DNA from: Qipengyuania qiaonensis
GTDB lineage: Bacteria; Pseudomonadota; Alphaproteobacteria; Sphingomonadales; Sphingomonadaceae
Direction of reading: 5' to 3'
NCBI RefSeq assembly: GCF_019711515.1
Contig: NZ_JAIGNO010000002.1
Location: 434,001-498,000, forward strand
Length of the DNA: 64,000 nt
Made by a program: the position numbers and the translations under genes. Of this stretch, positions 7,257 to 19,042 are shown one piece after another (within the stretch, counting starts at the first letter, position 1; each line of letters starts with the position of its first letter). The notes under the pieces were generated by a model. That model was given only the letters and a program-made list of their open reading frames with translations. It searched no databases and was not told the origin of the DNA.

Positions 7257-7661
7257 ATGCCGGGACCGACATCCTTTTTCGAAGTAGGCCACCGTGCCAT
7301 GTCCGCGCAGCTCGTGCGGATGAACACGGCAGCCTCCAACCTTGCCAATGCCGGTTCGGTCGCTGCGAGCGAGGCGGAAGCCTATCGCCCGATGCGCACC
7401 GTGTTCGAACAGGAACTCGACCGTGCCTCGGGCCTGTCATCGGTTCGCGTAGGCGGAGTGGTGCGCGAAGATGTCGCACCGATCCGTCGCCACGATCCCG
7501 GGCATCCGCTCGCCGACGAGAACGGCGACGTGTGGGAGGCCCCCGTCGATGAGAACGCCGAAATGGTCGAGATGCTCGAAGCCTCGCGCCAATACCGCAA
7601 CATGGTCGAAGCCATGTCGACAGCCAAGCAGCTCATGCTGGAAACGATGAGGATGAAATGA
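7257..7661 (+). CDS. flgC: Flagellar rod protein FlgC
   Basis: The protein has 134 residues starting at the ATG at 7257. It shows the N-terminal rod motif (RMNTAASNLANAGSV) and the C-terminal FlgC signature (ENAEMVEMLEASRQYRNMVE, then KQLMLETMRMK). It polymerises on FlgB in the rod. Its last codon overlaps the flgD start as ATGA. Confidence 0.94.
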   Translation: MPGPTSFFEVGHRAMSAQLVRMNTAASNLANAGSVAASEAEAYRPMRTVFEQELDRASGLSSVRVGGVVREDVAPIRRHDPGHPLADENGDVWEAPVDENAEMVEMLEASRQYRNMVEAMSTAKQLMLETMRMK

Positions 7662-7939
7662 TCACTTCGATTACCAACCAGACTCCCACGTCCACCCCCA
7701 ACAGCCCCGTTTCGGGCCGCGGAATGGACTCGTTGGGTCAAGGCGATTTCCTGCGTTTGCTGACTGTCCAGATGCAGCAGCAGGATCCCTTCGACCCGGT
7801 CGATAACAAGGAGATGCTCGCGCAGATGGCGCAGTTCTCCTCGCTTGCCGGGGTCTCCGAAACCAATGCCATGCTCGAGCGGATCGCGGACAAGCTCGAC
7901 CAGCTGATCGAAACAACCCAGTCCGCATCCGAAATCTGA
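7658..7939 (+). CDS. flgD: Short hook-cap scaffold protein FlgD
   Basis: The product has only 93 residues. It carries the conserved FlgD N-terminal region (FLRLLTVQMQQQDPFDPVDN, then EMLAQMAQFSSLAGV at about 31-66). The Tudor/Ig-like domains found in FlgD proteins of 220 residues or more are absent. FlgD caps the growing hook and guides FlgE. The stop is genuine in this frame and flgE follows 15 bases later, so truncation by frameshift is not evident. A minimal FlgD fits the equally short FlgE next door. Confidence 0.88.
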   Translation: MITSITNQTPTSTPNSPVSGRGMDSLGQGDFLRLLTVQMQQQDPFDPVDNKEMLAQMAQFSSLAGVSETNAMLERIADKLDQLIETTQSASEI

Positions 7940-7954
7940 TCACGGAGACATTCG

Positions 7955-8767
7955 ATGTCCTTCTATACCTCGCTTAACGGCATGAAGAATTCGCAGACCT
8001 CGCTCGGGGTAATTGCGCACAATATCGCGAACTCGGAAACCTATGGCTTCAAGCGGAGCCGTACGGAATTCTCCGAAATCGTCGCCGGTTCGGCGCTGAC
8101 CAATCCGCGGATGATCCAGGGCATCGGTGCCTCGGTGAAATCGATCACACAGAATTTCTCCCTGGGTCCGGTAGAGCAGACCGGCTCGGCGCTCGATCTG
8201 GCGATCACGGGCGACGGTTTCTTCACGGTCCGTTCCGCCAGCGACGGATCTACGCTCTATACGCGTGCAGGCTCCTTCAGCCCCAGTGGCAACGGCAATA
8301 TCGTCGATGCAAGCGGCAACCGGTTGCAGTTGTTCCCGGTCGATGCCAACGGCCAGGTGACCGGCAACACGTTGACCGACGCCACCCTGCCGCCCCAGAA
8401 CGCGGCTGGGTCAGAGTTTGTCGGTGTCACCATCGACAAAGACGGCTTGGTGTCCGCCTCCTATGCCGATGCCTCCGTCGAACCGATCGGTATGGTGGCG
8501 CTCGCCACATTCATTTCGCCCACCGGTCTCAAGAAGGTCGGCGATGCGAACTGGGAAGGCACCGGCCTGTCCGGGCAGGCGACCTATGGCACGCCCGGCA
8601 TTGGCGCCTATGGCTCTCTGCTGTCAGGCTCGCTTGAGCGTTCGAACGTCGACATTGCGGAAGAACTGGTCGGGCTGATTACCGCCCAGCGCAATTTCCA
8701 GGCGAATGCCAAGGCGATCGACACCGCGACCCAGATCTCGCAGACCGTCATCAACCTGCGGACCTGA
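7955..8767 (+). CDS. flgE: Flagellar hook protein FlgE, short form
   Basis: The 270-residue product starts SFYTSLNGMKNSQTSLGVIA, a typical FlgE N-terminus, and ends with QRNFQANAKAIDTATQISQT, the hook-type C-terminal helix. The central part is short, so only the inner D0/D1 domains and a reduced D2 region remain compared with 400-residue hook proteins. It builds the universal joint between rod and filament. It lies between flgD and flgF, so FlgE is a safer call than a second FlgF or FlgG. Confidence 0.9.
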   Translation: MSFYTSLNGMKNSQTSLGVIAHNIANSETYGFKRSRTEFSEIVAGSALTNPRMIQGIGASVKSITQNFSLGPVEQTGSALDLAITGDGFFTVRSASDGSTLYTRAGSFSPSGNGNIVDASGNRLQLFPVDANGQVTGNTLTDATLPPQNAAGSEFVGVTIDKDGLVSASYADASVEPIGMVALATFISPTGLKKVGDANWEGTGLSGQATYGTPGIGAYGSLLSGSLERSNVDIAEELVGLITAQRNFQANAKAIDTATQISQTVINLRT

Positions 8768-8772
8768 TCGCC

Positions 8773-9513
8773 ATGGACCGCCTTATCCACACCGCGCTTT
8801 CGGGCATGCGGGCGTCGATGGACAGCCAGCGCGTCATCGCGAGCAATATGGCCAACGCCAATACGCTCGGCTTTCGCGCGGAGTTGCTCGATCAGCGTCC
8901 GGTCACAATCGAAGGCCAGCCTCTCGAGGCCCGGGCGATGCAGGTCGCTCGGGTGCGCGGTGCGGATATGGTCGCGGGCGAAATCATCGAAACCGGTCGC
9001 AATCTCGACGTCGCGATGGCGACCGACGCGCTCATGGCCGTGCAGGCAGAGGATGGCACCGAGGCCTACACCCGCCGCGGCGATCTGTCGATTTCGGCCA
9101 CCGGCCTGCTTGTCAATGGCGAGGGGCGCCCCATCCTCGGCGACAACGGACCGATCACCATCCCGCCGGTCGGCATACCCGGGATCGCACCCGATGGAAC
9201 GATCACCATTGCCGACCCGGCCACGCCCGACCAGCCACCTGCCGAAATCGGCAGGATCAAGCTGGCGGTCTGGCAGGGCTCTCCGATCAGCAAGGGGCTC
9301 GACGGCCTCTTCCGTGTCGAAGGCGGCGGCATCCTGCCGACCGACGAGGCCGCGACTGTTCAGGTCGGCGCGCTCGAACAGTCGAATGTGAAAACCACCA
9401 AAGTGCTGGTGGAGATGATCGATGCGCAAAGGCTTTTCGCCATGCGCAGCAAGGTCGTCGCGACGGCACGCGAAATCGATGAAAGCGGCGCGCAGCTCAT
9501 GCGCCTCGGCTAA
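8773..9513 (+). CDS. flgF: Flagellar proximal rod protein FlgF
   Basis: The product has 246 residues starting MDRLIHTALSGMRASMDSQR with the rod motif ASNMANANTLGFRAELLDQ. It contains a DVAMATDALMAVQ segment and ends in MIDAQRLFAMRSKVVATARE. Length and position between flgE and flgG fit FlgF. It is one of the rod subunits and lacks a signal peptide because it is exported by the flagellar type III machinery. Confidence 0.93.
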   Translation: MDRLIHTALSGMRASMDSQRVIASNMANANTLGFRAELLDQRPVTIEGQPLEARAMQVARVRGADMVAGEIIETGRNLDVAMATDALMAVQAEDGTEAYTRRGDLSISATGLLVNGEGRPILGDNGPITIPPVGIPGIAPDGTITIADPATPDQPPAEIGRIKLAVWQGSPISKGLDGLFRVEGGGILPTDEAATVQVGALEQSNVKTTKVLVEMIDAQRLFAMRSKVVATAREIDESGAQLMRLG

Positions 9514-9535
9514 CCAGCGAAAAGGATAGACCATC

Positions 9536-10324
9536 ATGCCCACTTCAGCTCTTCAGGTCGCACGTACCGGGCTCGAGGCGCAGGATGCGCGCATGCGCGT
9601 CATCGCCAACAACCTCGCCAATGTCGGCACTACCGGCTTTAAGCGCGACCGTGCGAACTTCGCCACGCTGGCGTATCAGGATGCCCGCGTTGCCGGACAG
9701 CGTTCGTCGGGCGAAACCGCCTATGCTACCGGGCTCAACCTCGGCACCGGCGTGGCCGTCCAGTCGACCAGCCAGATCATCACGCAGGGCGCGCTCAACA
9801 CCACCGGCAACGCCTTCGATATCGCTCTCGATGGCGACGGCTATTTCCAGATCGAAATGCCCGGCGGGCGGACCGGCTATACCCGTGCCGGCAATTTCAC
9901 GCTGTCCGCTGAAGGCCAACTGGTTACGCAGCAGGGATATGCCGTCCAACCCGCGATCACCGTGCCGGAGGGTGCGACCGCGATTGCGGTATCGCCCGAT
10001 GGTACGGTCTCCGCAACGCTGCCCGGCGAGGCGGAGCCGGCCGAACTGGGCCAGATCCAGGTTGCGCGCTTCACCAATCCTGCAGGTTTGCAGGCCATAG
10101 GCGACAACTTCCTGGTCGAGACCGCTGCGAGCGGAGCAGCCGAACTGGCGGCGGGCGGCGAAAATGGCCGCGGCAATATTCGCCAGGGCATGCTCGAAAG
10201 TTCGAACGTGAACATCGTCGAAGAGCTGGTCGAAATGATCGAGTGCCAGCGCGCCTACGAAATCAGCTCGAAGATGGTGTCGGCGGTCGACGAAATGCTT
10301 CGCAACGCCAACCAGACGCTCTGA
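9536..10324 (+). CDS. flgG: Flagellar distal rod protein FlgG
   Basis: The protein has 262 residues, the typical FlgG length. The N-terminus ALQVARTGLEAQDARMRVIA is followed by NNLANVGTTGFKRDRANFA, and the C-terminus has SSNVNIVEELVEMIECQRAY, all classic FlgG. It forms the distal rod that passes through the P and L rings. An AAAGGA ribosome site precedes the ATG. Confidence 0.96.
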   Translation: MPTSALQVARTGLEAQDARMRVIANNLANVGTTGFKRDRANFATLAYQDARVAGQRSSGETAYATGLNLGTGVAVQSTSQIITQGALNTTGNAFDIALDGDGYFQIEMPGGRTGYTRAGNFTLSAEGQLVTQQGYAVQPAITVPEGATAIAVSPDGTVSATLPGEAEPAELGQIQVARFTNPAGLQAIGDNFLVETAASGAAELAAGGENGRGNIRQGMLESSNVNIVEELVEMIECQRAYEISSKMVSAVDEMLRNANQTL

Positions 10325-10335
10325 GGATCGCATCA

Positions 10336-10989
10336 ATGAAATCCGCAATCTGTCTTGCTCCGCTGGCGCTTGCGCTTGCCGCCTGTGGTGGCGGTTCCGC
10401 AAGGCCGGAAGGGTTTTCCGCCGCGCTGCCACCCCCACCGCAGACTGCTCAGACACGCCACCAGGATGGCGCCATCTATCAGGCCAGTCACGGTTACGCG
10501 CCGCTCTATTACGGCAATCGCGCAGCGCGTGTCGGCGATATCGTCACGATCGTACTGATCGAGCGCACGCAAACGTCCAAATCGACCAGCGGATCGACCA
10601 AGCGCGATGGCAGTCTCGGGCTTTCGCTCCCGACCTGGACCGGAATCGATAGCAGCGACCTTAATGCATCGGGCGGCGGGTCGTTCAAAGGGTCGGGCGA
10701 TGCATCGCAAGCGAGTTCGATCCGGGCGGACCTGACCGTCACGATCGCCGAAGTTCGCCCGAACGGGACGGCATTGGTACGTGGGGAAAAGGTCATGCAG
10801 CTCAGCCAGGGCGAAGAGTGGGTGCAGCTTTCGGGCATCATCCGCCTTGCGGACATCGACCAGGACAACCGTATCTCGTCGATCCAGGTGGCCGATGCAC
10901 GCATTTCCTACTCGGGAGCCGGTTCGGTCCAGCGCGCTAGCCGCGAAGGCTGGCTGTCGCGCTTCTTCGGCGTGATTTCGCCCTTCTGA
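10336..10989 (+). CDS. flgH: Flagellar L-ring lipoprotein FlgH
   Basis: The start at 10336 gives 217 residues with a lipoprotein signal (MKSAICLAPLALALAACGGG, lipid-anchored Cys at about 18). The YGNRAARVGDIVTIVLIERT segment and the KSTSGSTKRDGSLGL region are FlgH-typical, as is SGIIRLADIDQDNRISSIQV near the C-terminus. It forms the outer-membrane L ring. It is preceded by flgG and followed two bases later by flgI. Confidence 0.95.
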   Translation: MKSAICLAPLALALAACGGGSARPEGFSAALPPPPQTAQTRHQDGAIYQASHGYAPLYYGNRAARVGDIVTIVLIERTQTSKSTSGSTKRDGSLGLSLPTWTGIDSSDLNASGGGSFKGSGDASQASSIRADLTVTIAEVRPNGTALVRGEKVMQLSQGEEWVQLSGIIRLADIDQDNRISSIQVADARISYSGAGSVQRASREGWLSRFFGVISPF

Positions 10990-10991
10990 GG

Positions 10992-12098
10992 ATGTCGATC
11001 ATGATCCGCCATCTTACCCTTCTCTTCGTCGCGCTGCTCGCGTCGCTGCCGGTTCCGGCTGCCGCCGAGCGGGTTCGCGATCTTGGCCAGTTCCAGTCGG
11101 TCCGTTCTAACCAGCTTACCGGTTACGGTGTTGTTGTCGGCCTCGACGGTTCGGGCGACGACAATTTTGCCTATGTCACGCAGGCCATGCGCGGCGTGTC
11201 GGGTCGCCTCGGCCTGCAGCTGCCGCCGGGTGTGAACCCGGCGCTCAAGAACGCTGCCGCCGTTATCATAACTGCGGAACTGCCCGCCTTTGCCAAGCCC
11301 GGCCAGCGGATCGACGTGACCGTTTCGACCATGGGTAAAGCCAAGTCGCTGCGCGGCGGTGCGCTGATCATGACCCCATTGTACGGGGCCGATGGCCAGG
11401 TCTACGCGATGGCGCAGGGCAACCTCGCTGTCGGCGGCCTCGGCGTGTCGGGCAAGGATGGCTCGAAACTTACCGTCAATGTGCCGACCGTCGGCCGCAT
11501 TGCCGACGGTGCTACCGTAGAGCAGGCAGTAGCGAGCAATTTCGATTTTTCCGAAGTGCTGCGCTGGAACCTCTACAATGCCGACTTCCTGACCATCTCG
11601 CGCGTACGCGACGCCATCAATGGCGCCTATCCAGGCATGGCGCAGGTCGAAGACGGCGTGACCCTTGCGCTGATGCTGCCGCCCGGTGCCAATACGCGCG
11701 CCGAGATCATGGCGCAGATCGAAATGCTCGACGTCGATCCGGCCGAGCGCGCTGCCAGAGTGGTGATCAACAGCCGTACCGGTACGATCGTCATCTCGAG
11801 CGCGGTCCGGCTGGCGCCCGCCGCGATCAGCCATGGCAGCCTGGTGGTGCGGATCGACGAAGATCCCATTATCGTGCAGCCCGAACCCTTCTCTCGTGGT
11901 CAGACCGCTGTGGAACCCAGCAGCACCATCACCGCACAGCAGGAGGAGAGCGTAGTTTCGCGCGTAGGTCCGGGAGCCTCGCTGGCCGAGGTGGTGGACG
12001 CGCTGAATGCTCTGGGTGCAAGCCCGGCAGACCTGGTCGCCATTCTCGAGGGGCTCAAGCAGGCCGGCTCGCTGACAGCCGAACTGGTCATCATATGA
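10992..12098 (+). CDS. flgI: Flagellar P-ring protein FlgI
   Basis: The product has 368 residues with a Sec signal peptide cleaved near AAAERVRDLG (residues 20-25). The following RSNQLTGYGVVVGLDGSGDD motif is diagnostic of FlgI, and the C-terminus LADLVAILEGLKQAGSLTAE also matches. It assembles in the periplasm as the P ring around the rod, helped by FlgA encoded in the opposite arm. The last codon overlaps flgJ as ATGATG. Confidence 0.96.
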   Translation: MSIMIRHLTLLFVALLASLPVPAAAERVRDLGQFQSVRSNQLTGYGVVVGLDGSGDDNFAYVTQAMRGVSGRLGLQLPPGVNPALKNAAAVIITAELPAFAKPGQRIDVTVSTMGKAKSLRGGALIMTPLYGADGQVYAMAQGNLAVGGLGVSGKDGSKLTVNVPTVGRIADGATVEQAVASNFDFSEVLRWNLYNADFLTISRVRDAINGAYPGMAQVEDGVTLALMLPPGANTRAEIMAQIEMLDVDPAERAARVVINSRTGTIVISSAVRLAPAAISHGSLVVRIDEDPIIVQPEPFSRGQTAVEPSSTITAQQEESVVSRVGPGASLAEVVDALNALGASPADLVAILEGLKQAGSLTAELVII

Positions 12099-12400
12099 TG
12101 TCCTATCCCATCAATCCGACCGGAGCGAAGCTCTTGGCCGAGCGCGATGCGGCGCCCGTTCGCAACGAACTGCGCGAAGCGGCGCAGCAGTTCGAAGCCA
12201 TCCTGCTGCGCCAGATGCTCGCGAGTGCGCGAAGCACGGATTTCGGCGGGAACGATCTGTTCGGCGGCGAGGGCGAAGCAACCTTTCGTGAAATGCGCGA
12301 TGCGCGTTTTGCGGAACTCACGGCGCAATCCGGTCAGCTCGGCTTTGCCACCGCCATCGAAAACCAACTCGCCCGCTTTCTACCACAGGATGACAACTGA
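12095..12400 (+). CDS. flgJ: Rod-binding protein FlgJ, single-domain form
   Basis: The 101-residue product contains only the N-terminal rod-scaffolding domain (LREAAQQFEAILLRQMLASA, then FREMRDARFAELTAQSGQ). The C-terminal muramidase domain of enteric FlgJ is absent, as is usual in alphaproteobacteria. The separate transglycosylase at 3450-4304 probably supplies the wall-cutting step. It overlaps flgI upstream and its stop shares a base with the flgK start. Confidence 0.9.
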   Translation: MMSYPINPTGAKLLAERDAAPVRNELREAAQQFEAILLRQMLASARSTDFGGNDLFGGEGEATFREMRDARFAELTAQSGQLGFATAIENQLARFLPQDDN

Positions 12401-13740
12401 TGGCCTCAGACCTTCTCTCGATTGCCTTCAGTGGCACGCGCACGGCACGCGCGGCGCTCGATGTGACCGCACAGAACATCGCCAATGCATCGACCGGTGG
12501 CTATGTCCGGCGCACCCTTACCGTTGCGGAAGTCGCAGCATCCGGTGGGCCTGGCCGGATCGGCGACATCTCGCTTTCCGGTTCCCGGATTGCGGAAATT
12601 CGCCGGAATACCGATCCTTTTCTGCAGAGCGAAGTCCGGCGCACATCGAGCGATCTCGAACGCGCTAACGCCGAGCTGAAAGGGCTGCGCAATATGGAAA
12701 GCGCGCTCGAACAATCGGGCGTTTTCAGCTCGATTGTCGAATTCGAAGCCGCGCTCCAGCAGCTTGCTGGCGACCCGGTCGATCCTTCCCGGCGTGCTGC
12801 GGTCATTGGTGAGGCCACGACGCTTGCGAGCAAGTTCAACATAACCGCTTCGAGTTTGGAGGCCGTCGGGGAAGGCCTGCATTTCGAAGCCAATGCCCAG
12901 GTTTCCGAAGCCAATACCATCGGCAGCGAACTTGCACGCGTAAACCAGCACCTGGCGCGAGCGGGAAGCGGCGGTAGCGACCGCGCGGCTCTGCTGGACC
13001 AGCGTGACCAACTGCTCGAGCGGCTGGCCGGCTTCACGTCGGTCACCACGAGCTTCGCAAGCGATGGGACCGTTGCCGTTTCGCTGGGCACCAACCCTCC
13101 CCGAAGCTTCGTCGATGGTGGCACCTCCGGCACGCTGAGTTCGGCAGTAGCCGCCGACGGAACCCTCAGCTTTGCTGTCGATGGCCAGGCGGTCTCCCCG
13201 GGTTCGGGAAGCCTTGCCGGCGCCTCGCTCGCCCTTACCGAACTGGCTTCCGTTCGCGGTCGTCTCGATACCATCGCAGCCGGGCTGGCCGATGCGGTGA
13301 ACAACGCCCAGGCTGCCGGCGTGGCGCTGGACGGTTCTCCCGGTCAACCGATCTTTTCCGGGACCACCGCAGGCACGCTGAGGGTGGTCATGAGCGACGG
13401 ACAGGGGCTTGCAACTGCACCGACCGGAGCAGGTGCGGGCAGCCGCGACGATTCCAATCTCGCGGCCCTGCGCCAGTCACTGGCCAATCTGGACCCGGCG
13501 CAGCAGTTCAGCGGTCTGCTGTTCGATGTGTCGAGCAAGGTCGCAGGACGCAATATTACGCAAAGCGCGCTGGAAACTATCGCGTCGTCGGCCCGGATAT
13601 CTCTTGAAGAGCAGTCCGGGGTCGACCTCGATACCGAGGCGGCCAACCTCATCCGCTTCCAGCAGGCGTTTCAGGCTTCGGGTCGCGCCATGCAGGTGGC
13701 CAGCGACATATTCGACACTCTCATCGGGATCGGACGATGA
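12400..13740 (+). CDS. flgK: Hook-filament junction protein FlgK (HAP1)
   Basis: The product has 446 residues. The N-terminus SIAFSGTRTARAALDVTAQN then IANASTGGYVRRTLTV is the FlgK rod-family motif, and the C-terminus has EEQSGVDLDTEAANLIRFQQ and FQASGRAMQVASDIFDTL, both classic. It joins hook and filament and is exported with the help of FlgN. It is somewhat shorter than enteric FlgK (about 547). flgL overlaps its stop. Confidence 0.95.
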   Translation: MASDLLSIAFSGTRTARAALDVTAQNIANASTGGYVRRTLTVAEVAASGGPGRIGDISLSGSRIAEIRRNTDPFLQSEVRRTSSDLERANAELKGLRNMESALEQSGVFSSIVEFEAALQQLAGDPVDPSRRAAVIGEATTLASKFNITASSLEAVGEGLHFEANAQVSEANTIGSELARVNQHLARAGSGGSDRAALLDQRDQLLERLAGFTSVTTSFASDGTVAVSLGTNPPRSFVDGGTSGTLSSAVAADGTLSFAVDGQAVSPGSGSLAGASLALTELASVRGRLDTIAAGLADAVNNAQAAGVALDGSPGQPIFSGTTAGTLRVVMSDGQGLATAPTGAGAGSRDDSNLAALRQSLANLDPAQQFSGLLFDVSSKVAGRNITQSALETIASSARISLEEQSGVDLDTEAANLIRFQQAFQASGRAMQVASDIFDTLIGIGR

Positions 13741-14648
13741 TCAATCTCAGCACCAGCGCATTCTACGATCGCAGTTCAAGCCAGATCGGGGGCCTGCGCG
13801 CCCTTGCCGAATCGCTCCAGCTACAAATCGCGACCGGCGAACGGCTCGAGAAGTCGTCGGACGATCCGGTGGCTGCCGCCCGGCTGCGTATGCTGGCACG
13901 CACGGAACGCCTGGCGGATGTCGATACACGCAATTCGCAACTGGCCGAAGCGGATCTGTCGCTTGGCGACCAGACGCTGGACTCGGTCGCCGATATCGTC
14001 GTTCGCGTTCGGGAACTTGCCGTGCAGGCTGCATCGAGCACGCTGAACGACGAGCAACGTGCCGCGATCGGCGTGGAGGTCGCGAGCTTGCGCGAAAGTC
14101 TGATCGGATTGGCCAATAGCCGAAATACTGCAGGCCACGCACTTTTCGGCGGGCAGACGGCAGGCGCTGCATATGTCGACAACGGAACCGCGGTGCAGTT
14201 CGTCGGCACTGGCAGCGTTGCCCCGCTTGAAATCGGTGAAGGGCAGACTGTCGAACCGGGGTTGACCGGGCCCGAAGTGTTCCAGTTCGACTCCGCAAAT
14301 GGTCCGACAGACCTGTTTGCAGTGCTCGGTACCCTCGCCGCCGCCTTGTCCGCCGGTGGGCAGGGAGCAATCGATGCCAGCTCTGCAGTGCTCGCCGAAC
14401 TGGACACGGGCCTGGAAAAGGTAACCACCGCTCAGACCGTCATCGGTTCGCGTCTCAACTGGATCGATCTGATGTCGGAGCGCCGGGAAAACAACGCAGA
14501 GCGCATCGCCGACGAACGTTCCGATGTCGGTGGAGCCGATATCGCGATCACGATGACCCGCCTGCAGGAAACTCTCACCGTACTCGAGGCGAGTCAGGCG
14601 AGTTTCGTCCGTCTCGCAAATCTCTCACTGTTTTCAATGTTGCGCTGA
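13737..14648 (+). CDS. flgL: Hook-filament junction protein FlgL (HAP3)
   Basis: This is a 303-residue flagellin-like protein. The N-terminal part shows IATGERLEKSSDDPVAAARL, typical of FlgL, and the C-terminal helix includes SDVGGADIAITMTRLQETLT and SFVRLANLSLFSMLR. It is the last subunit before the filament. It overlaps flgK by four bases and is followed 29 bases later by motA. No flagellin gene is present in the window. Confidence 0.93.
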   Translation: MINLSTSAFYDRSSSQIGGLRALAESLQLQIATGERLEKSSDDPVAAARLRMLARTERLADVDTRNSQLAEADLSLGDQTLDSVADIVVRVRELAVQAASSTLNDEQRAAIGVEVASLRESLIGLANSRNTAGHALFGGQTAGAAYVDNGTAVQFVGTGSVAPLEIGEGQTVEPGLTGPEVFQFDSANGPTDLFAVLGTLAAALSAGGQGAIDASSAVLAELDTGLEKVTTAQTVIGSRLNWIDLMSERRENNAERIADERSDVGGADIAITMTRLQETLTVLEASQASFVRLANLSLFSMLR

Positions 14649-14677
14649 TCGCGCGCCCAGCCGGAGGAATATCAGGA

Positions 14678-15541
14678 ATGTACGCGATCATCGGCATTGT
14701 AGTGCTGCTCGTCATGGTTTTCGGCGGGTTCATGCTCAGCGGCGGGGCAATGGGCCCAGTCCTGAAAGCCATGCCTTTCGAAATGCTCATCATCGGGGGC
14801 GCTGCCATCGGCGCAATGGTTGCGGGCAATTCCCTCGAAGGGTTGAAGGCTATCGGCGGAGCGTTCGGCAAGATCTTCAAGGGTCCGCAGCACAACAAGC
14901 AGGACCACATAGATGCAATTGCCCTGACCTCGCAACTTATGCGCATGCTCAAAAACGACGGCCCGGTCGCGCTCGAAAGCCATCTCGACGATCCGGCCAA
15001 TTCCACGGTATTCAGCGCTTACCCGAATCTCCTCAAGAACAAGCCCTTGATCGCACTGATCTGCGACACGCTGACGCTCATCGTGGTTTCTTCCGGCACG
15101 CTGGAGACCCATGCCGTAGAGGAGGTGATGGACAATGCGATGAAGACGCATTTCCATGAACTGCACGAGCCGCAGCACAATCTCCAGACGCTCTCGGACG
15201 CGCTGCCGGCGCTCGGTATCGTTGCCGCCGTACTGGGTGTCGTCAAGACCATGGGATCGATCGATCAGCCGCCAGAGATTCTCGGCAAGATGATCGGTGC
15301 TGCGCTGGTTGGGACATTTCTCGGCGTGCTGCTCGCCTATGGCATAGTCGGGCCGCTTGCCGGGCGTCTAAAGCAAGTGCTCGAGCAGGACGAGCAGATA
15401 TTCCATGCCGTAAAGCAGGTGATCATCGCTTCGCTCTACGGACATCCGCAGCCGCTGGTGGTGGAAAGTGCGCGCTCCGGTCTGGGCCACACCGTCAGGC
15501 CGGGTTTGAACGAACTCCTCGACGCTCTTCGGGGTCGCTGA
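14678..15541 (+). CDS. motA: Flagellar motor stator protein MotA
   Basis: The product has 287 residues with four predicted membrane helices: about 3-23, 32-50, 170-190 and 205-228. The N-terminus YAIIGIVVLLVMVFGGFML and the PALGIVAAVLGVVKTMGSID segment are MotA hallmarks. It forms the cytoplasmic and membrane part of the ion-driven stator and contacts FliG. A GGAGGA-like site precedes the ATG. motB follows one base after the stop. Confidence 0.95.
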   Translation: MYAIIGIVVLLVMVFGGFMLSGGAMGPVLKAMPFEMLIIGGAAIGAMVAGNSLEGLKAIGGAFGKIFKGPQHNKQDHIDAIALTSQLMRMLKNDGPVALESHLDDPANSTVFSAYPNLLKNKPLIALICDTLTLIVVSSGTLETHAVEEVMDNAMKTHFHELHEPQHNLQTLSDALPALGIVAAVLGVVKTMGSIDQPPEILGKMIGAALVGTFLGVLLAYGIVGPLAGRLKQVLEQDEQIFHAVKQVIIASLYGHPQPLVVESARSGLGHTVRPGLNELLDALRGR

Positions 15542-15542
15542 A

Positions 15543-16370
15543 ATGGCCAGTAGCCCGGCAGGTCGTAACGATCCGGTCCCTATCATCGTCAAGAAAGTGA
15601 CGGTGGTCGCAGCCGGCCATCATGGCGGCGCGTGGAAGGTCGCCTATGCCGACTTCGTCACTGCCATGATGGCCTTTTTCCTGCTGCTGTGGCTACTTGG
15701 CGCCACGACAGAGGATCAGCGCCAGGGTCTGGCAGACTATTTCACGCCGACACTCGTGAAAACCAAAGAGCAGAGTGCTGGCTCAGACGGTGTTTTGGGC
15801 GGTGCATCGCTTGTCGATCCTGACAATTATCCGCATGCGGCAGGACAGACCGGTACCCAGGCACTGACCGTTCCGCGCGATGCGACGGGTGGGCCGAAGG
15901 AGGGGGTCGCGACGATCGGGCGCATCCGCGAACGAGTTACCGAGGCGGTTGCGGAGGAAGAACGGCTCAAAAAGCTGATGCGGCAAGTTCGGATGATCGA
16001 AACGACCACCGGCATCCGGATCGATCTTGTCGACGACGCGAATTTCTCGATGTTCGCGCTGGGGACGACGGTTCTTACGCCGGACGCCCGAGATCTGCTG
16101 AATGTCGTGGCTAAGGCCATTGCCCCTGAAAACGGCAAGATTAGTGTGCGTGGACATACGGATGCTCTCCGCTATCGAGACCCGACGCGGGTCAACAACT
16201 GGTCCCTTTCGGCGGGCCGTGCCGAAACCACGCGACAAACCTTGATCCGCGAAGGGATAGCGGGGAACAGGTTCCGCCGGATCGAAGGGGTCGCAGACAC
16301 GGAGCCGCTGATCGCGAAAGACCCGGCAGACCCTCGCAATCGCCGGATTTCGATCTCGCTGGAGAACTAG
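15543..16370 (+). CDS. motB: Flagellar motor stator protein MotB
   Basis: The protein has 275 residues. The single membrane helix WKVAYADFVTAMMAFFLLLW carries the channel Asp at residue 37. The OmpA-like peptidoglycan-binding domain is at about residues 165-272, with VRGHTDALRYRDPTRVNNWS and NRRISISLEN. It anchors the stator to the wall. This full-length version contrasts with the short MotB-like protein at 5650-6069. Confidence 0.95.
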   Translation: MASSPAGRNDPVPIIVKKVTVVAAGHHGGAWKVAYADFVTAMMAFFLLLWLLGATTEDQRQGLADYFTPTLVKTKEQSAGSDGVLGGASLVDPDNYPHAAGQTGTQALTVPRDATGGPKEGVATIGRIRERVTEAVAEEERLKKLMRQVRMIETTTGIRIDLVDDANFSMFALGTTVLTPDARDLLNVVAKAIAPENGKISVRGHTDALRYRDPTRVNNWSLSAGRAETTRQTLIREGIAGNRFRRIEGVADTEPLIAKDPADPRNRRISISLEN

Positions 16371-16391
16371 GGGCGGATTGGTTGGAGCCCG

Positions 16392-18965
<2,574 letters not shown>

Positions 18966-19042
18966 TTACCCACAGATTGCCATGCGCCCGGTTTCAGCTG
19001 CAACCGGTTGATTTCGGGAGGCGAAAAGCCCATCCGGCGTTC

